This document shows positions 34,217-45,297 of a stretch of DNA of 64,000 nucleotides, one piece after another (within the stretch, counting starts at the first letter, position 1; each line of letters opens with the position of its first letter). The stretch comes from Alcanivorax sp. 24. Its GTDB lineage: Bacteria; Pseudomonadota; Gammaproteobacteria; Pseudomonadales; Alcanivoracaceae. The notes beneath the pieces are model-generated. The model ran no database searches, had not been told where the DNA came from, and saw only the letters and a list, made by a program, of their open reading frames with translations. The DNA is taken from NCBI RefSeq assembly GCF_004360225.1, contig NZ_SNUA01000006.1, positions 62,001-126,000 of the forward strand, written 5' to 3'. A program made the position numbers and the translations under genes.

Positions 34217-34990
34217 GTGCGTGTGCCGCGTAAATACATCGATCCGGATTGGCGTCCGGCGCTGATCAGCCGGGGTTTGAATCACGCCGCCGCCTGGCTG
34301 GCGTTGTCCGGCAAGCAGTTGGTGGATGAGCCCAATCTGCGCTATGGCGGCAGCATGCACGTCTATCGTCTGGAAATGGACGACGGCACGGGCGCGGCCC
34401 ACAGCCTCTATGTCAAATGCCAGCGCAATCAGCGCCGACGGTCTCCGCGCCATCCACTGCGCGGACGGGCCACCCTGGAAACGGAGTTCAGAGCGCTATC
34501 GGCCTGCTTGAAAAAGGGTGTGCCGGTGGCGCGGCCGGTGTTTTTCGATCACTTTGTCGATGACAATGGCGATGAACACTATGTTCTGGTGAGTCTGGGG
34601 CTGGACGGTTTCCAGAGTCTTGATCAGATTGATATCCCGGCGTTGCCGTTCGCGCGCCGCCGCCGTTTGCTGGAAGACGTGGGCAGGACCTTGCGTTTCA
34701 TGCACCTGCGGGGTTTTGCTCATCGCAATCTCTACCCCAAGCATGTATTCGTGGCTTGGCGACCGATGCTGGAGCGATTCGACGTCCGCTTCATCGATCT
34801 GGAGAAAACCCATTTGTTCACCGGATTCCGGCACTTGTTCCGGGATCTGGAAAGCCTGGCGCGACGCAGCAAGAATGTCAGTCGCCGCGATCAACTCCGG
34901 TTTCTCAAGTATTACCTGGACACCGGTCATCTCAGTGAGGATGGCAAAATTCTCGCCCGCTGGTTGGCCCGGAAGCTGCGCTATCGCTGA
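34217..34990 (+). CDS. LPS core kinase-like protein (InaA/WapP-type)
   Basis: 257 residues from GTG 34217, supported by GGGAGGA 6 bases upstream. The reading before it overlaps waaF. It has a small kinase fold of the lipopolysaccharide kinase InaA family: SLYVKCQRNQRRRSPRHPLRG and the expected Glu in LETEFRALSACLKKGVPVARPVFF, then the catalytic loop region FAHRNLYPKHVFVAW and the metal region VRFIDLEKTHLF. In the catalytic loop the canonical HxD is HRN, so the base Asp is replaced by Asn. I recall related Pseudomonas core proteins that also deviate here. It probably acts on core sugar phosphates, or is a non-catalytic relative. It lies between waaF and waaC. Confidence 0.82.
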   Translation: MRVPRKYIDPDWRPALISRGLNHAAAWLALSGKQLVDEPNLRYGGSMHVYRLEMDDGTGAAHSLYVKCQRNQRRRSPRHPLRGRATLETEFRALSACLKKGVPVARPVFFDHFVDDNGDEHYVLVSLGLDGFQSLDQIDIPALPFARRRRLLEDVGRTLRFMHLRGFAHRNLYPKHVFVAWRPMLERFDVRFIDLEKTHLFTGFRHLFRDLESLARRSKNVSRRDQLRFLKYYLDTGHLSEDGKILARWLARKLRYR

Positions 34991-35003
34991 GAGGCTCCTG
35001 AAA

Positions 35004-35088
35004 CGTCATGCCGGACTTGATCCGGCATCTCCCTCTACCAAGCCAGGTGCCCTGTAAACAGAGGTCCCGGGTCAAGTCCGGGATGACG
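35004..35088. repeat. Dispersed palindromic repeat of the GTCATNCCGGACTTG type
   Basis: Left half 35004-35030 (core TGCCGGACTTGATCCGGCA) and right half 35062-35088 (core CCCGGGTCAAGTCCGGGAT) are inverted relatives. This motif is dispersed in many proteobacterial genomes. It sits in the 235-base gap before waaC, where a stable hairpin could reduce read-through from the upstream genes. Confidence 0.85.
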
Positions 35089-35225
35089 GGGTGTTTTTCA
35101 GGTTTCTTAAAGGGCATGAACAGACGCCAGGTTCACGATCTTTTCGGTAAAGAGCATGAACCGGCCCCAAGCAGCCGTTATGATGGCGGGCGACTGTGAG
35201 AACAGGCCCTAATACCAGGAAGCAC

Positions 35226-36257
35226 ATGCGCGTTCTGCTGATCAAAACCTCGTCCATGGGGGACGTCATCCACACCCTGCCGGCGTTGACCGACGCCCGG
35301 GCGGTGGTGCCGGGATTGCGCGTGGACTGGGTGGTGGAAGAAGCCTTTGCTGACCTGGCGGGCCGACACCCGGCGGTGGAGCAAGTGCTGCCCTGCGCCC
35401 TGCGCCGCTGGCGCCGCCATCCCCTTAGGGCTCGCCGCAGCGGTGAATGGGGCGGTTTCAAAGCACGTCTTCAGGCTTCCGAGTACGACGCGGTGATCGA
35501 CGCCCAGGGGCTGATCAAGAGCGCTTTCCTGACCCGGCTGGCGCGAGGCCCCAAGTACGGCCTTGACCGCACTTCCGCCCGGGAGGCCTTGTCGGCCCGC
35601 GTACTGGATCATCCCTTGCCGATCCCCCGTGGCGGGCACGCGGTCAGCCGGGTGAGGGAACTGTTCGCCCGGGTGTTCGGCTACACCACACCGGACAGTG
35701 CGCCGGATTACGGTCTGCACCGGCAACAGGAGCCTCGCTCGCTACTGACCCCGGGCGCCGATCTGGTGTTTTGCCATGGCACCACCTGGCCCACCAAACA
35801 CTACCCCGAAGCGTTCTGGCGTGAGCTGGTGGAATGGGCCGATCAGGCCGGCCACCGCGTGTATCTGCCCTGGGGCGATGAAACCGAGAAACGCCGGGCG
35901 GAACGGCTGGTTCGCGGCGTGCCCGGCGCGCGAGTGCTGCCGCGCCTGTCGCTGGAGGCACTGACTGAACACTTCCTCGGTTGGGATGCCTTCATCGCCG
36001 TGGACACCGGACTGGCTCATCTGGCCGCCGCCACCGGCATGCCCGGAGTGGCGCTGTACGGCCCCACCGACCCGCGATTGACCGGCGTCTGGGGCAGCCG
36101 CGCCCAGTCGCTGGGCGCCGAATTTCCCTGCGCGCCCTGTGTACAGGAAAAATGCACCTACCGGGGCAGCCTGGGCAAAGGGGTGGAGCCCCCCTGTTTC
36201 AGCAGTCTCAAACCACAATGGGTGTGGCAGCGGCTGTTGGAGGTCACGGATCCATGA
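35226..36257 (+). CDS. waaC: LPS heptosyltransferase I
   Basis: 343 residues from ATG 35226 with AGGAAG upstream; an upstream ATG at 35196 has no ribosome site. GT9 enzyme that adds the first heptose to Kdo2-lipid A. N-terminal signature MRVLLIKTSSMGDVIHTLPAL with the MGDVIH motif. The acceptor and donor regions are shown by VIDAQGLIKSAFLTRLA, FCHGTTWPTKHYPEAFWREL and FIAVDTGLAHLAAATGMPGVALYGPTDP. Its stop overlaps the waaG start (ATGA). Confidence 0.97.
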   Translation: MRVLLIKTSSMGDVIHTLPALTDARAVVPGLRVDWVVEEAFADLAGRHPAVEQVLPCALRRWRRHPLRARRSGEWGGFKARLQASEYDAVIDAQGLIKSAFLTRLARGPKYGLDRTSAREALSARVLDHPLPIPRGGHAVSRVRELFARVFGYTTPDSAPDYGLHRQQEPRSLLTPGADLVFCHGTTWPTKHYPEAFWRELVEWADQAGHRVYLPWGDETEKRRAERLVRGVPGARVLPRLSLEALTEHFLGWDAFIAVDTGLAHLAAATGMPGVALYGPTDPRLTGVWGSRAQSLGAEFPCAPCVQEKCTYRGSLGKGVEPPCFSSLKPQWVWQRLLEVTDP

Positions 36258-37333
36258 AGCTGGCCTTTCCGCTGTTCGAGTACTTTCCTTATGGTGGCCT
36301 GCAGCGGGACATGCTCGCCATCGCCCGGGAGGCGCAGTCCCGAAGCCATGAGGTCACCGTGTTTACCCGCGCCTGGCACGGTGAGCCGGAGCCGGGGCTG
36401 GAGGTGGAAATCCTGCCGGTGAGAGACGGCATGAACCATGTTCGTGATGACCGCTTCGCCCGGCGGGTGCAAGACCGGCTCGGGGACTTCGACAGCGTGG
36501 TGGGCTTCAACAAAATGCCGGGGCTGGATTGGTATTATGCCGCCGACGGCTGCCTGGCCGCCCGTTACCGGGGCGTGCGGCGCTGGCTTTCCCGCTACCG
36601 CGACAAACTGGCAAAGGAGGCCGCGGTGTTCGGTGCCGACGCCAGCACCCGGATCCTTTCTATTTCGCCGCCCCAGCGAGCCTTGTACCAATATCACTAC
36701 GGCACCGCCGACGAGCGCTTCGTCGATCTGCCGCCGGGCATCCGCCGTGACCGGATTTTGCCGGAGGACTACGCCTCTCGCCGTCAACACCTGCGGGCCG
36801 GGCTGGGACTGGCGGAGGACATGCCCATGCTGCTGTTCGTCGGTTCCGGTTTTCGCACCAAGGGGTTGGATCGCGCTATCGCGTTGCTGCCGGACTTACC
36901 GGAGAACATCCCGTTGTATGTGGTGGGTGACGATAACCCGGCGTCTTACCTGCGCCAGGCCCGCCGGCTGGGGGTACAGGACCGCGTGCACTTCATGGGC
37001 GGTCAGGATAACGTGGCGGAATGGCTGTGGAGCGCGGACTTGCTGGTCCACCCCGCCTATGCGGAAAATACCGGCACGGTATTGCTGGAAGCGGCGGTGG
37101 CCGGCCTGCCGGTGCTGACCACCCCGGCTTGCGGCTACGCGCCCTACATTGAGCGGGCGAACATGGGTAAGGTCAGTGCCGAACCGTCCGCCGCCGATGT
37201 TCAGGCATTGATGGCCACATCAAGGGACCAGTGGCGTCAGCGTGGCAGGGCGTTCGCTGAGAGCGCGGATATCTACGATCTGGTGCGCCACGCGGTGGAC
37301 GCCATTGAACGCCATCCAAGGAAGTCTTCATGA
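36254..37333 (+). CDS. waaG: LPS core glucosyltransferase I, WaaG
   Basis: 359 residues, GT4 family. It transfers the first glucose/hexose to heptose of the core. Start ATG 36254 gives MKLAFPLFEYFPYGGLQRDMLAIAREA, whose GGLQRD motif is typical of WaaG. The donor-binding E-x7-E region is HPAYAENTGTVLLEAAVAGLPVL (near 285-305) and the Rossmann glycine stretch is LLFVGSGFRTKGLDRAI. Both its start and end overlap neighbours by 4 bases, so waaC-waaG-waaP are translationally coupled. Confidence 0.97.
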   Translation: MKLAFPLFEYFPYGGLQRDMLAIAREAQSRSHEVTVFTRAWHGEPEPGLEVEILPVRDGMNHVRDDRFARRVQDRLGDFDSVVGFNKMPGLDWYYAADGCLAARYRGVRRWLSRYRDKLAKEAAVFGADASTRILSISPPQRALYQYHYGTADERFVDLPPGIRRDRILPEDYASRRQHLRAGLGLAEDMPMLLFVGSGFRTKGLDRAIALLPDLPENIPLYVVGDDNPASYLRQARRLGVQDRVHFMGGQDNVAEWLWSADLLVHPAYAENTGTVLLEAAVAGLPVLTTPACGYAPYIERANMGKVSAEPSAADVQALMATSRDQWRQRGRAFAESADIYDLVRHAVDAIERHPRKSS

Positions 37334-38175
37334 CGCTGTATCTGCGTGACGATCTGGCGGAGGTCTGGCACGGCAAGGACCCTTTCGAGCAGGCCGCCCG
37401 CCAACAGGGAGACGTATTTCGCGAACGGGAAGGGCGTCGCACGCTGCGTTTCCAGACCGGGCGCGGCCACTATTTCCTCAAGTACCACGGAGGCATTGGT
37501 TGGGGCGAAATCGTCAAGAATCTGACCCAGGCCAAGCTGCCGATTCTCGGCGCCATGTCGGAAGTGCGTGCCATTCGCCGGGTGGCGAAAGCCGGGCTGG
37601 AGACGCTCACCATCGTCGGTTATGGCGAACGCGGCCTTAACCCGGCATCACGGCAAAGCTTCCTGGTCACCGAAGAACTGCTGGACACCGTGAGCCTGGA
37701 AGAACTGGGTGAAACCTGGCGCCTGAATCCGCCGCCGGCGGCCTTCAAATGGGCGTTGATTCGGCGCGTGGCGGAGATCGCCAAGCGCATGCACGACGCT
37801 GGCGTGAATCACCGCGATTTCTACCTGGGGCACTTCCTGATGCCCAAGGACGCCGTGGCCGCGCACGACGCCACCGCGCCGCTGTATCTGATCGATCTGC
37901 ATCGCTCCCAGGTGCGAGGGCGGGTGCCACGCCGCTGGCGGGTCAAGGATCTTGGCGGTCTGTATTTCTCCACCGCCCGTTTTTCATTGACCCGGCGCGA
38001 TGTGCTGCGCTTCGTGCGGATCTACACCGACATGCCGTTGCGGGAAGCGCTTGGCGACAAGGCGCCGCTACTGGACGCCAGCCGTCGTGAGGGCGAGCGC
38101 ATCTATCAGCGCTACTTCGAGAAGACGCCGGCGTTTCCTCTGCCGTTCGCCGAGCATCCGGGAAAGGATATCTGA
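37330..38175 (+). CDS. waaP: LPS core heptose(I) kinase
   Basis: 281 residues, normal for WaaP/RfaP, which phosphorylates heptose I in the cytoplasm. The N-lobe lysine lies in HYFLKYHGGIGWGEIVKNL. The catalytic loop GVNHRDFYLGHFLM and the metal motif LYLIDLHRSQVR are intact. The C-terminal helix FSLTRRDVLRFVRIYTDMPL fits. The start overlaps the waaG stop (ATGA); the next kinase-like gene begins 6 bases after its stop. It is essential in Pseudomonas. Confidence 0.96.
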   Translation: MTLYLRDDLAEVWHGKDPFEQAARQQGDVFREREGRRTLRFQTGRGHYFLKYHGGIGWGEIVKNLTQAKLPILGAMSEVRAIRRVAKAGLETLTIVGYGERGLNPASRQSFLVTEELLDTVSLEELGETWRLNPPPAAFKWALIRRVAEIAKRMHDAGVNHRDFYLGHFLMPKDAVAAHDATAPLYLIDLHRSQVRGRVPRRWRVKDLGGLYFSTARFSLTRRDVLRFVRIYTDMPLREALGDKAPLLDASRREGERIYQRYFEKTPAFPLPFAEHPGKDI

Positions 38176-38181
38176 CTCGCC

Positions 38182-40710
<2,529 letters not shown>

Positions 40711-40711
<1 letters not shown>

Positions 40712-41868
40712 TGATTCCCTACGGCCGTCAGGACATTACCCGGGAGGACATCGACGCGGTGCTCGAGGTGCTGCAGTCGGACTTTCTTACCCAGGGCCCC
40801 AAGGTGCCGGCGTTTGAACAGGCGGTGGCCGCGCACTGCGGCGGTGGCTATGGAGTGGCGGTGAACAGCGCGACTTCGGCATTGCATCTGGCATGCCTGG
40901 CGCTGGATCTGGGGCCTGGGGACTGGCTCTGGACCACGCCGATCACCTTCGTGGCTTCCGCCAACTGTGGTCTCTACTGTGGCGCCAGCGTGGACTTCGT
41001 CGACATCGATCCACGCACCTACAATCTTTGCCCGCGGGCATTGGAGCGCAAACTGATCGAGGCGGAAAAGAACGGCCGCCTGCCGAAAGTGGTGGTGCCG
41101 GTGCATTTGTGCGGCCAGCCCTGTGACATGGCGTCGATCGGTGCGTTGGCCGACAAGTACGGCTTCCGTGTGATTGAGGATGCTTCCCACGCCATCGGCG
41201 GTCGTTATCGGAACGAACCTATTGGTTGCGGTCGTTATAGTGATATCACCGTCTTCAGTTTTCATCCGGTAAAAATCGTTACTACCGCGGAAGGCGGGCT
41301 GGCGATGACACGGGACGGGGCGCTGGCGGAGCGCATGGCACTGTTGCGTAGCCACGGCATCACCCGTGATCCGGCGCTGATGGACCGGGAGCCGGACGGC
41401 GGCTGGTATTACCAGCAGATCGAGCTGGGCTTCAATTACCGCATGACCGAAATGCAGGCAGCATTGGGGTTGAGTCAGGTGGCCCGGCTGGATCAGTATG
41501 TGACCCGCCGCAATGAGCTGGCGCATCGTTATGATGAGCGCCTGGCGGGGCTGCCGCTGACCACGCCCTGGCAGCATCCGGACAGCTATTCCGGACGCCA
41601 TCTGTACGTGATCCGGTTACCGCGATGCGGTAAGGAAAAGCATGCTCGTGCTTTCGAATCACTCCGTGAGCGTGGCGTCGGCGTTAACCTTCACTATATT
41701 CCCGTGCATACCCAACCTTACTACCGGCGCTTTGGCTTCGCCGATGGCGATTTCCCTGAAGCGGAAGCCTATTACCGTGAGGCCATCAGTCTGCCACTGT
41801 TTCCGACACTGACCGAAGCGCAGCAGGAGCAGGTCTGTGAGGCGGTGGCGGAGGTGGTCAGAGCATGA
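40711..41868 (+). CDS. pseC: PseC aminotransferase (UDP-4-amino-4,6-dideoxy-AltNAc synthesis)
   Basis: 385 residues, DegT/DnrJ/EryC1 family PLP enzyme. The start MIPYGRQDITREDIDAVLEVLQSDFLTQGP is typical of PseC. The PLP lysine is in SFHPVKIVTTAEGG (near 184), the Asp in VIEDASHAIGG, and the substrate region in FNYRMTEMQAALGLSQ. It is step 2 of the pathway, using glutamate as amino donor. The stop overlaps the pseF start by 4 bases. Confidence 0.96.
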
Positions 41869-42581
41869 CGACGGCGCCGGTGCGGGTTGCCGTCATCCCA
41901 GCGCGGGGCGGCAGCAAGCGAATCCCGCATAAGAACATCAAGCCGTTCTGCGGCCGCCCGATGATCGCCTGGTCGATCCAGGCGGCCCGCGAGGCGGACT
42001 GTTTTGACCGCATTCTGGTGTCCACCGATGACGACGCGGTGGCGGCGGTCGCCTTGGCGGAAGGCGCGGAAGTGCCGTTCCGGCGCCCCGCCGAACTGGC
42101 GGACGATCACACTCCGACGGTGCCGGTGATCGCCCACGCGGTGGCATGGCTTCGGCAACAGGGCGTTTCCGTATCCGAGGTGTGCTGTTTGTATGCCACC
42201 GCACCTTTTGTTCGTGCCGGGGATATCCTTGCCGCCTTGGAGGCGCTGCGAGCCGGTGGCGGTGACTACGCGTTTCCCGTAACCACTTTCGCCTTTCCGA
42301 TCCAGCGCGCTCTGCGTCTGGATCCACGGCAGCGCGTCAGCATGTTTGAACCGGCTCACGCCAATACCCGCTCCCAGGATTTGGAAGAAGCCTTCCACGA
42401 TGCCGGTCAGTTTTATTGGGGCAGGGCGCGGGCATGGCTTGATGGAAGGGCGATTTTCACGCCGGAGTCGGTGGCGGTGAGGCTGCCCCGCCACCGCGTT
42501 CAGGATATTGATACTCTGGAAGACTGGCGTCGCGCGGAAGCGTTGTTTCAGGTGCTGCAAAGCGAGCCCGACCCGTCATGA
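41865..42581 (+). CDS. pseF: Pseudaminic acid cytidylyltransferase
   Basis: 238 residues, CMP-sialic-acid-synthetase fold. The N-terminal nucleotide signature AVIPARGGSKRIPHKNIKPFCGRPMIAWSI is complete, followed by VSTDDDAVAAVALAEGAEVPFRRPAELADDHT. It activates pseudaminic acid as CMP-Pse, the last step before transfer. Assignment to Pse rather than legionaminic or sialic acid rests mainly on the neighbours pseB, C, G, H and I. The stop overlaps the pseG start. Confidence 0.94.
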   Translation: MTTAPVRVAVIPARGGSKRIPHKNIKPFCGRPMIAWSIQAAREADCFDRILVSTDDDAVAAVALAEGAEVPFRRPAELADDHTPTVPVIAHAVAWLRQQGVSVSEVCCLYATAPFVRAGDILAALEALRAGGGDYAFPVTTFAFPIQRALRLDPRQRVSMFEPAHANTRSQDLEEAFHDAGQFYWGRARAWLDGRAIFTPESVAVRLPRHRVQDIDTLEDWRRAEALFQVLQSEPDPS

Positions 42582-43690
42582 CCGCGCTGTCCGTGGTGTT
42601 TCGCGCGGATGCGTCGCTGCGTATCGGCAGTGGTCATGTGATGCGCTGTCTGACCCTGGCGGCGGCCCTTCAGCGTCACGGCGCGGAGATACATTTCCTG
42701 TGCCGTGATTTGCCGGGCCACCTGGGGGCGCGCATCCAGCAGGCCGGCCACCGGCTGACTCTGCTGCCTGCGCCCACCGGTGATGTTGTTCCCGCGCCTG
42801 GCGCGCCGGCTCATGCGGCCTGGCTGGGAGTGCCCGCCGACGAGGACGCACGGGATTGTGCCGCGGCTCTGGCCGGTCTCGAAGTAGACTGGCTGGTGGT
42901 GGATCATTATGCCCTGGATCAGCGGTGGGAAGGGGCATTGCGGGATCGGGTTGGTGCGATTCTGGCGATAGACGATCTGGCCGATCGCCGCCATGACGTG
43001 GATGTGCTGCTGGATCAGAATCTGGGGCGTCGCGTCGAGGACTACCACGATCTGCTGCCGACTCCGGCGACGCCGTTAATCGGGCCCCGTTTCGCGCTGT
43101 TGCGGCCGGAATTTGCCCAGTGGCGGCAACTCGCGCTGGCTCGTCGTGACGCGGGATTGCCGGAACGCATTCTGGTAAGCCTGGGTGGCACCGATCCGGA
43201 CAACGTGACCTCGGCGGTGCTGGCCACGTTGTCGACGGCACCGCTACCTGCCTCCATCAAAGTGGACGTGGTCATGGGTGCCTCCGCGCCGGGCCTGGTG
43301 GAAGTGCGTGAGCGAGCGAGCACGGTGCCGTTCGAGTGCTCCGTTGAGGTGAATGTCACCGATATGGCCCGGCGCCTGTGTGAGGCTGATCTGGCCATCG
43401 GCGCCGCTGGCGGTTCGGCCTGGGAGCGATGTTGCCTGGGGCTGCCGACCTGGATGGTGGTGCTGGCGGACAATCAGAGGCCCGGTGCCAGGGCGTTGGT
43501 GGAGGCCGGTGCGGCGATGATTATTGGTGACGTCACCGAGCGGCCGTTGCGGATCGATTTGCCGGCACTGGACGATCCTGTTGGCATGTTGAGAATGGCA
43601 CGTGCGGCGTCAGCGTTGTGCGATGGGCTGGGAGCCGAACGGGTGGCGCAGCACATGGTCGGCCCCACCTCGGAGAAATCGGGACCATGA
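42578..43690 (+). CDS. pseG: PseG, UDP-sugar hydrolase of the pseudaminic acid pathway
   Basis: 370 residues. It removes UDP from UDP-2,4-diacetamido-2,4,6-trideoxy-altropyranose. GT-B-like fold. The N-terminal FRADASLRIGSGHVMRCLTLAAALQRHG carries the catalytic histidine (near 20) and GSGHVMR motif, and the UDP site has RILVSLGGTDPDNVTSAVL and AIGAAGGSAWERCCLGLPTWMV. The order pseF-pseG-pseH with 4-base overlaps is common. Confidence 0.95.
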   Translation: MTALSVVFRADASLRIGSGHVMRCLTLAAALQRHGAEIHFLCRDLPGHLGARIQQAGHRLTLLPAPTGDVVPAPGAPAHAAWLGVPADEDARDCAAALAGLEVDWLVVDHYALDQRWEGALRDRVGAILAIDDLADRRHDVDVLLDQNLGRRVEDYHDLLPTPATPLIGPRFALLRPEFAQWRQLALARRDAGLPERILVSLGGTDPDNVTSAVLATLSTAPLPASIKVDVVMGASAPGLVEVRERASTVPFECSVEVNVTDMARRLCEADLAIGAAGGSAWERCCLGLPTWMVVLADNQRPGARALVEAGAAMIIGDVTERPLRIDLPALDDPVGMLRMARAASALCDGLGAERVAQHMVGPTSEKSGP

Positions 43691-44217
43691 GCGAGACAAA
43701 GGCAAACGAAATCGTCCGGGCGGTGACCACCGAGGACCTGCCGGCGGTGTTACGCTGGCGTAACCATCCCGACGTTCGCCGCTACATGTACCAGTCCCAT
43801 GAGATCACGTTGGCGGAACACAGTGCCTGGTTTGAACGGGTCTCCGCCGACACTGGCCACCACCTGTGCATTGTGGAAAGCGGCCGGGTACCGCTGGGAT
43901 TCGTTCAGTTCAAACGAGCCGGTAACGGCGGCGTGGTCGATTGGGGGTTTTATCTGACCCCGGAGGCGCCGCGCGGCAGCGGCCGCAGGCTGGGGCGGGC
44001 GGCACTGTCGCACGCTTTCGGACCTTTGGCTCTGCACAAGGTGTGTGGCCAGGCACTGGCCTTTAACGCGCGCTCCATCGCGTTGCATCGCGCCCTCGGA
44101 TTCGAGGACGAAGGGGTGCTGCGCGACCAGCATTTTGATGGTGAACAGTACCACTCGGTATATTGCTTCGGAATACTGGCCACCGAGTGGCCAATCCCAG
44201 GAGGTCAGGCGTCATGA
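43687..44217 (+). CDS. pseH: PseH, UDP-amino-sugar N-acetyltransferase
   Basis: 176 residues from ATG 43687, overlapping the pseG stop (ATGA). GNAT fold with the typical opening IVRAVTTEDLPAVLRWRNHPDVRRYMYQSHEIT and the acetyl-CoA site GRRLGRAALSHAF. The C-terminal KVCGQALAFNARSIALHRALGFEDEGVLRDQ is typical of PseH. It N-acetylates the 4-amino sugar before PseG acts. It ends overlapping pseI. Confidence 0.94.
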   Translation: MSETKANEIVRAVTTEDLPAVLRWRNHPDVRRYMYQSHEITLAEHSAWFERVSADTGHHLCIVESGRVPLGFVQFKRAGNGGVVDWGFYLTPEAPRGSGRRLGRAALSHAFGPLALHKVCGQALAFNARSIALHRALGFEDEGVLRDQHFDGEQYHSVYCFGILATEWPIPGGQAS

Positions 44218-45275
44218 GCGGATACCCTTCCCTTATTATTGATGGCCGGGAGATTGCCCGGCACCAGCCGCCCTATGTGATCGCTGAGCTGTCCGCCAAC
44301 CATAATGGCCGGCTGGAGACCGCGTTACGCATTATCGACGAGGCCAAACAGGCCGGTGCCGATGCGGTGAAATTGCAGACCTACCGTCCTGACACCATTA
44401 CCCTGGACAGCGACGGCGAGGACTTCCAGATCCATGGCGGGCTTTGGGATGGCAAGACGCTGTATCAGCTCTATCAAGAAGCGCATATGCCATGGGAATG
44501 GCACAAGCCGTTATTCGAGCATGCGCGCCAGCGGGGCATCACTCTGTTCAGTTCGCCGTTTGATACCACCGCGGTGGACCTGCTGGAGGATCTCAACGCC
44601 CCGGCATATAAAATTGCTTCGTTCGAGGCGGTGGACCTGCCGTTGATCCGCTATGTGGCCGCTACCGGAAAACCGATGATTATTTCCACCGGTATGGCCG
44701 ATGCGGAGGAAATCGGTGAGGCCATTGAAGCGGCGCGGGAAGGGGGCTGTACCTCCCTGGCCATTCTGCATTGTGTCAGCGGGTATCCGGCCCCGGCGGA
44801 GGACTATAACCTGCGAACGCTGGTGGACATGGCCGAGCGTTTCGGTGTCGTCACCGGTTTGTCCGACCATACTCTGGACAATACCACCGCCATTGCCAGC
44901 GTGGTTCTTGGCGCGGCGCTGATCGAGAAACACTTTACCCTGGATCGCCGTGGCGGTGGACCGGACGACAGCTTCTCCCTGGAACCGCCGGAGCTGGCGG
45001 CGCTGTGCCGGGACAGCAAGACCGCCTGGCGGGCGTTGGGGGAGGTGGATTACGGACGAAAATCCAGTGAGCAGGGCAACGCCCAGTTCCGTCGTTCGCT
45101 GTATTTTGTCAGTGATCTGAAGGCGGGCGAGGTGGTGTCGGCCGCGAATGTGCGCAGTGTGCGGCCGGGGTTCGGGCTGGCGCCGAAGTACCAGGACCAG
45201 GTGGTGGGTGCCACGCTGGCGCGGGATGTGTGCCGCAATACCCCGGTACGCTGGGAGGATCTGGCGCCCCGTTGA
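44214..45275 (+). CDS. pseI: Pseudaminic acid synthase
   Basis: 353 residues from ATG 44214. NeuB-family enzyme that condenses the 6-deoxy-diacetamido sugar with phosphoenolpyruvate. Signatures: VIAELSANHNGRLETALRIIDEAKQAGADAVKLQTYRPDTIT at the start, the barrel motif SSPFDTTAVDLLEDL, and GLSDHTLDNTTAIASVVLGAALIEKHFTLDR. The C-terminal antifreeze-like SAF domain runs from about 290 (RRSLYFVSDLKAGEVVSAANVRSVRPG). This completes a full set B, C, F, G, H, I. Confidence 0.96.
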   Translation: MSGYPSLIIDGREIARHQPPYVIAELSANHNGRLETALRIIDEAKQAGADAVKLQTYRPDTITLDSDGEDFQIHGGLWDGKTLYQLYQEAHMPWEWHKPLFEHARQRGITLFSSPFDTTAVDLLEDLNAPAYKIASFEAVDLPLIRYVAATGKPMIISTGMADAEEIGEAIEAAREGGCTSLAILHCVSGYPAPAEDYNLRTLVDMAERFGVVTGLSDHTLDNTTAIASVVLGAALIEKHFTLDRRGGGPDDSFSLEPPELAALCRDSKTAWRALGEVDYGRKSSEQGNAQFRRSLYFVSDLKAGEVVSAANVRSVRPGFGLAPKYQDQVVGATLARDVCRNTPVRWEDLAPR

Positions 45276-45297
45276 TGGAGGCGCCGTCTGATCGTGA

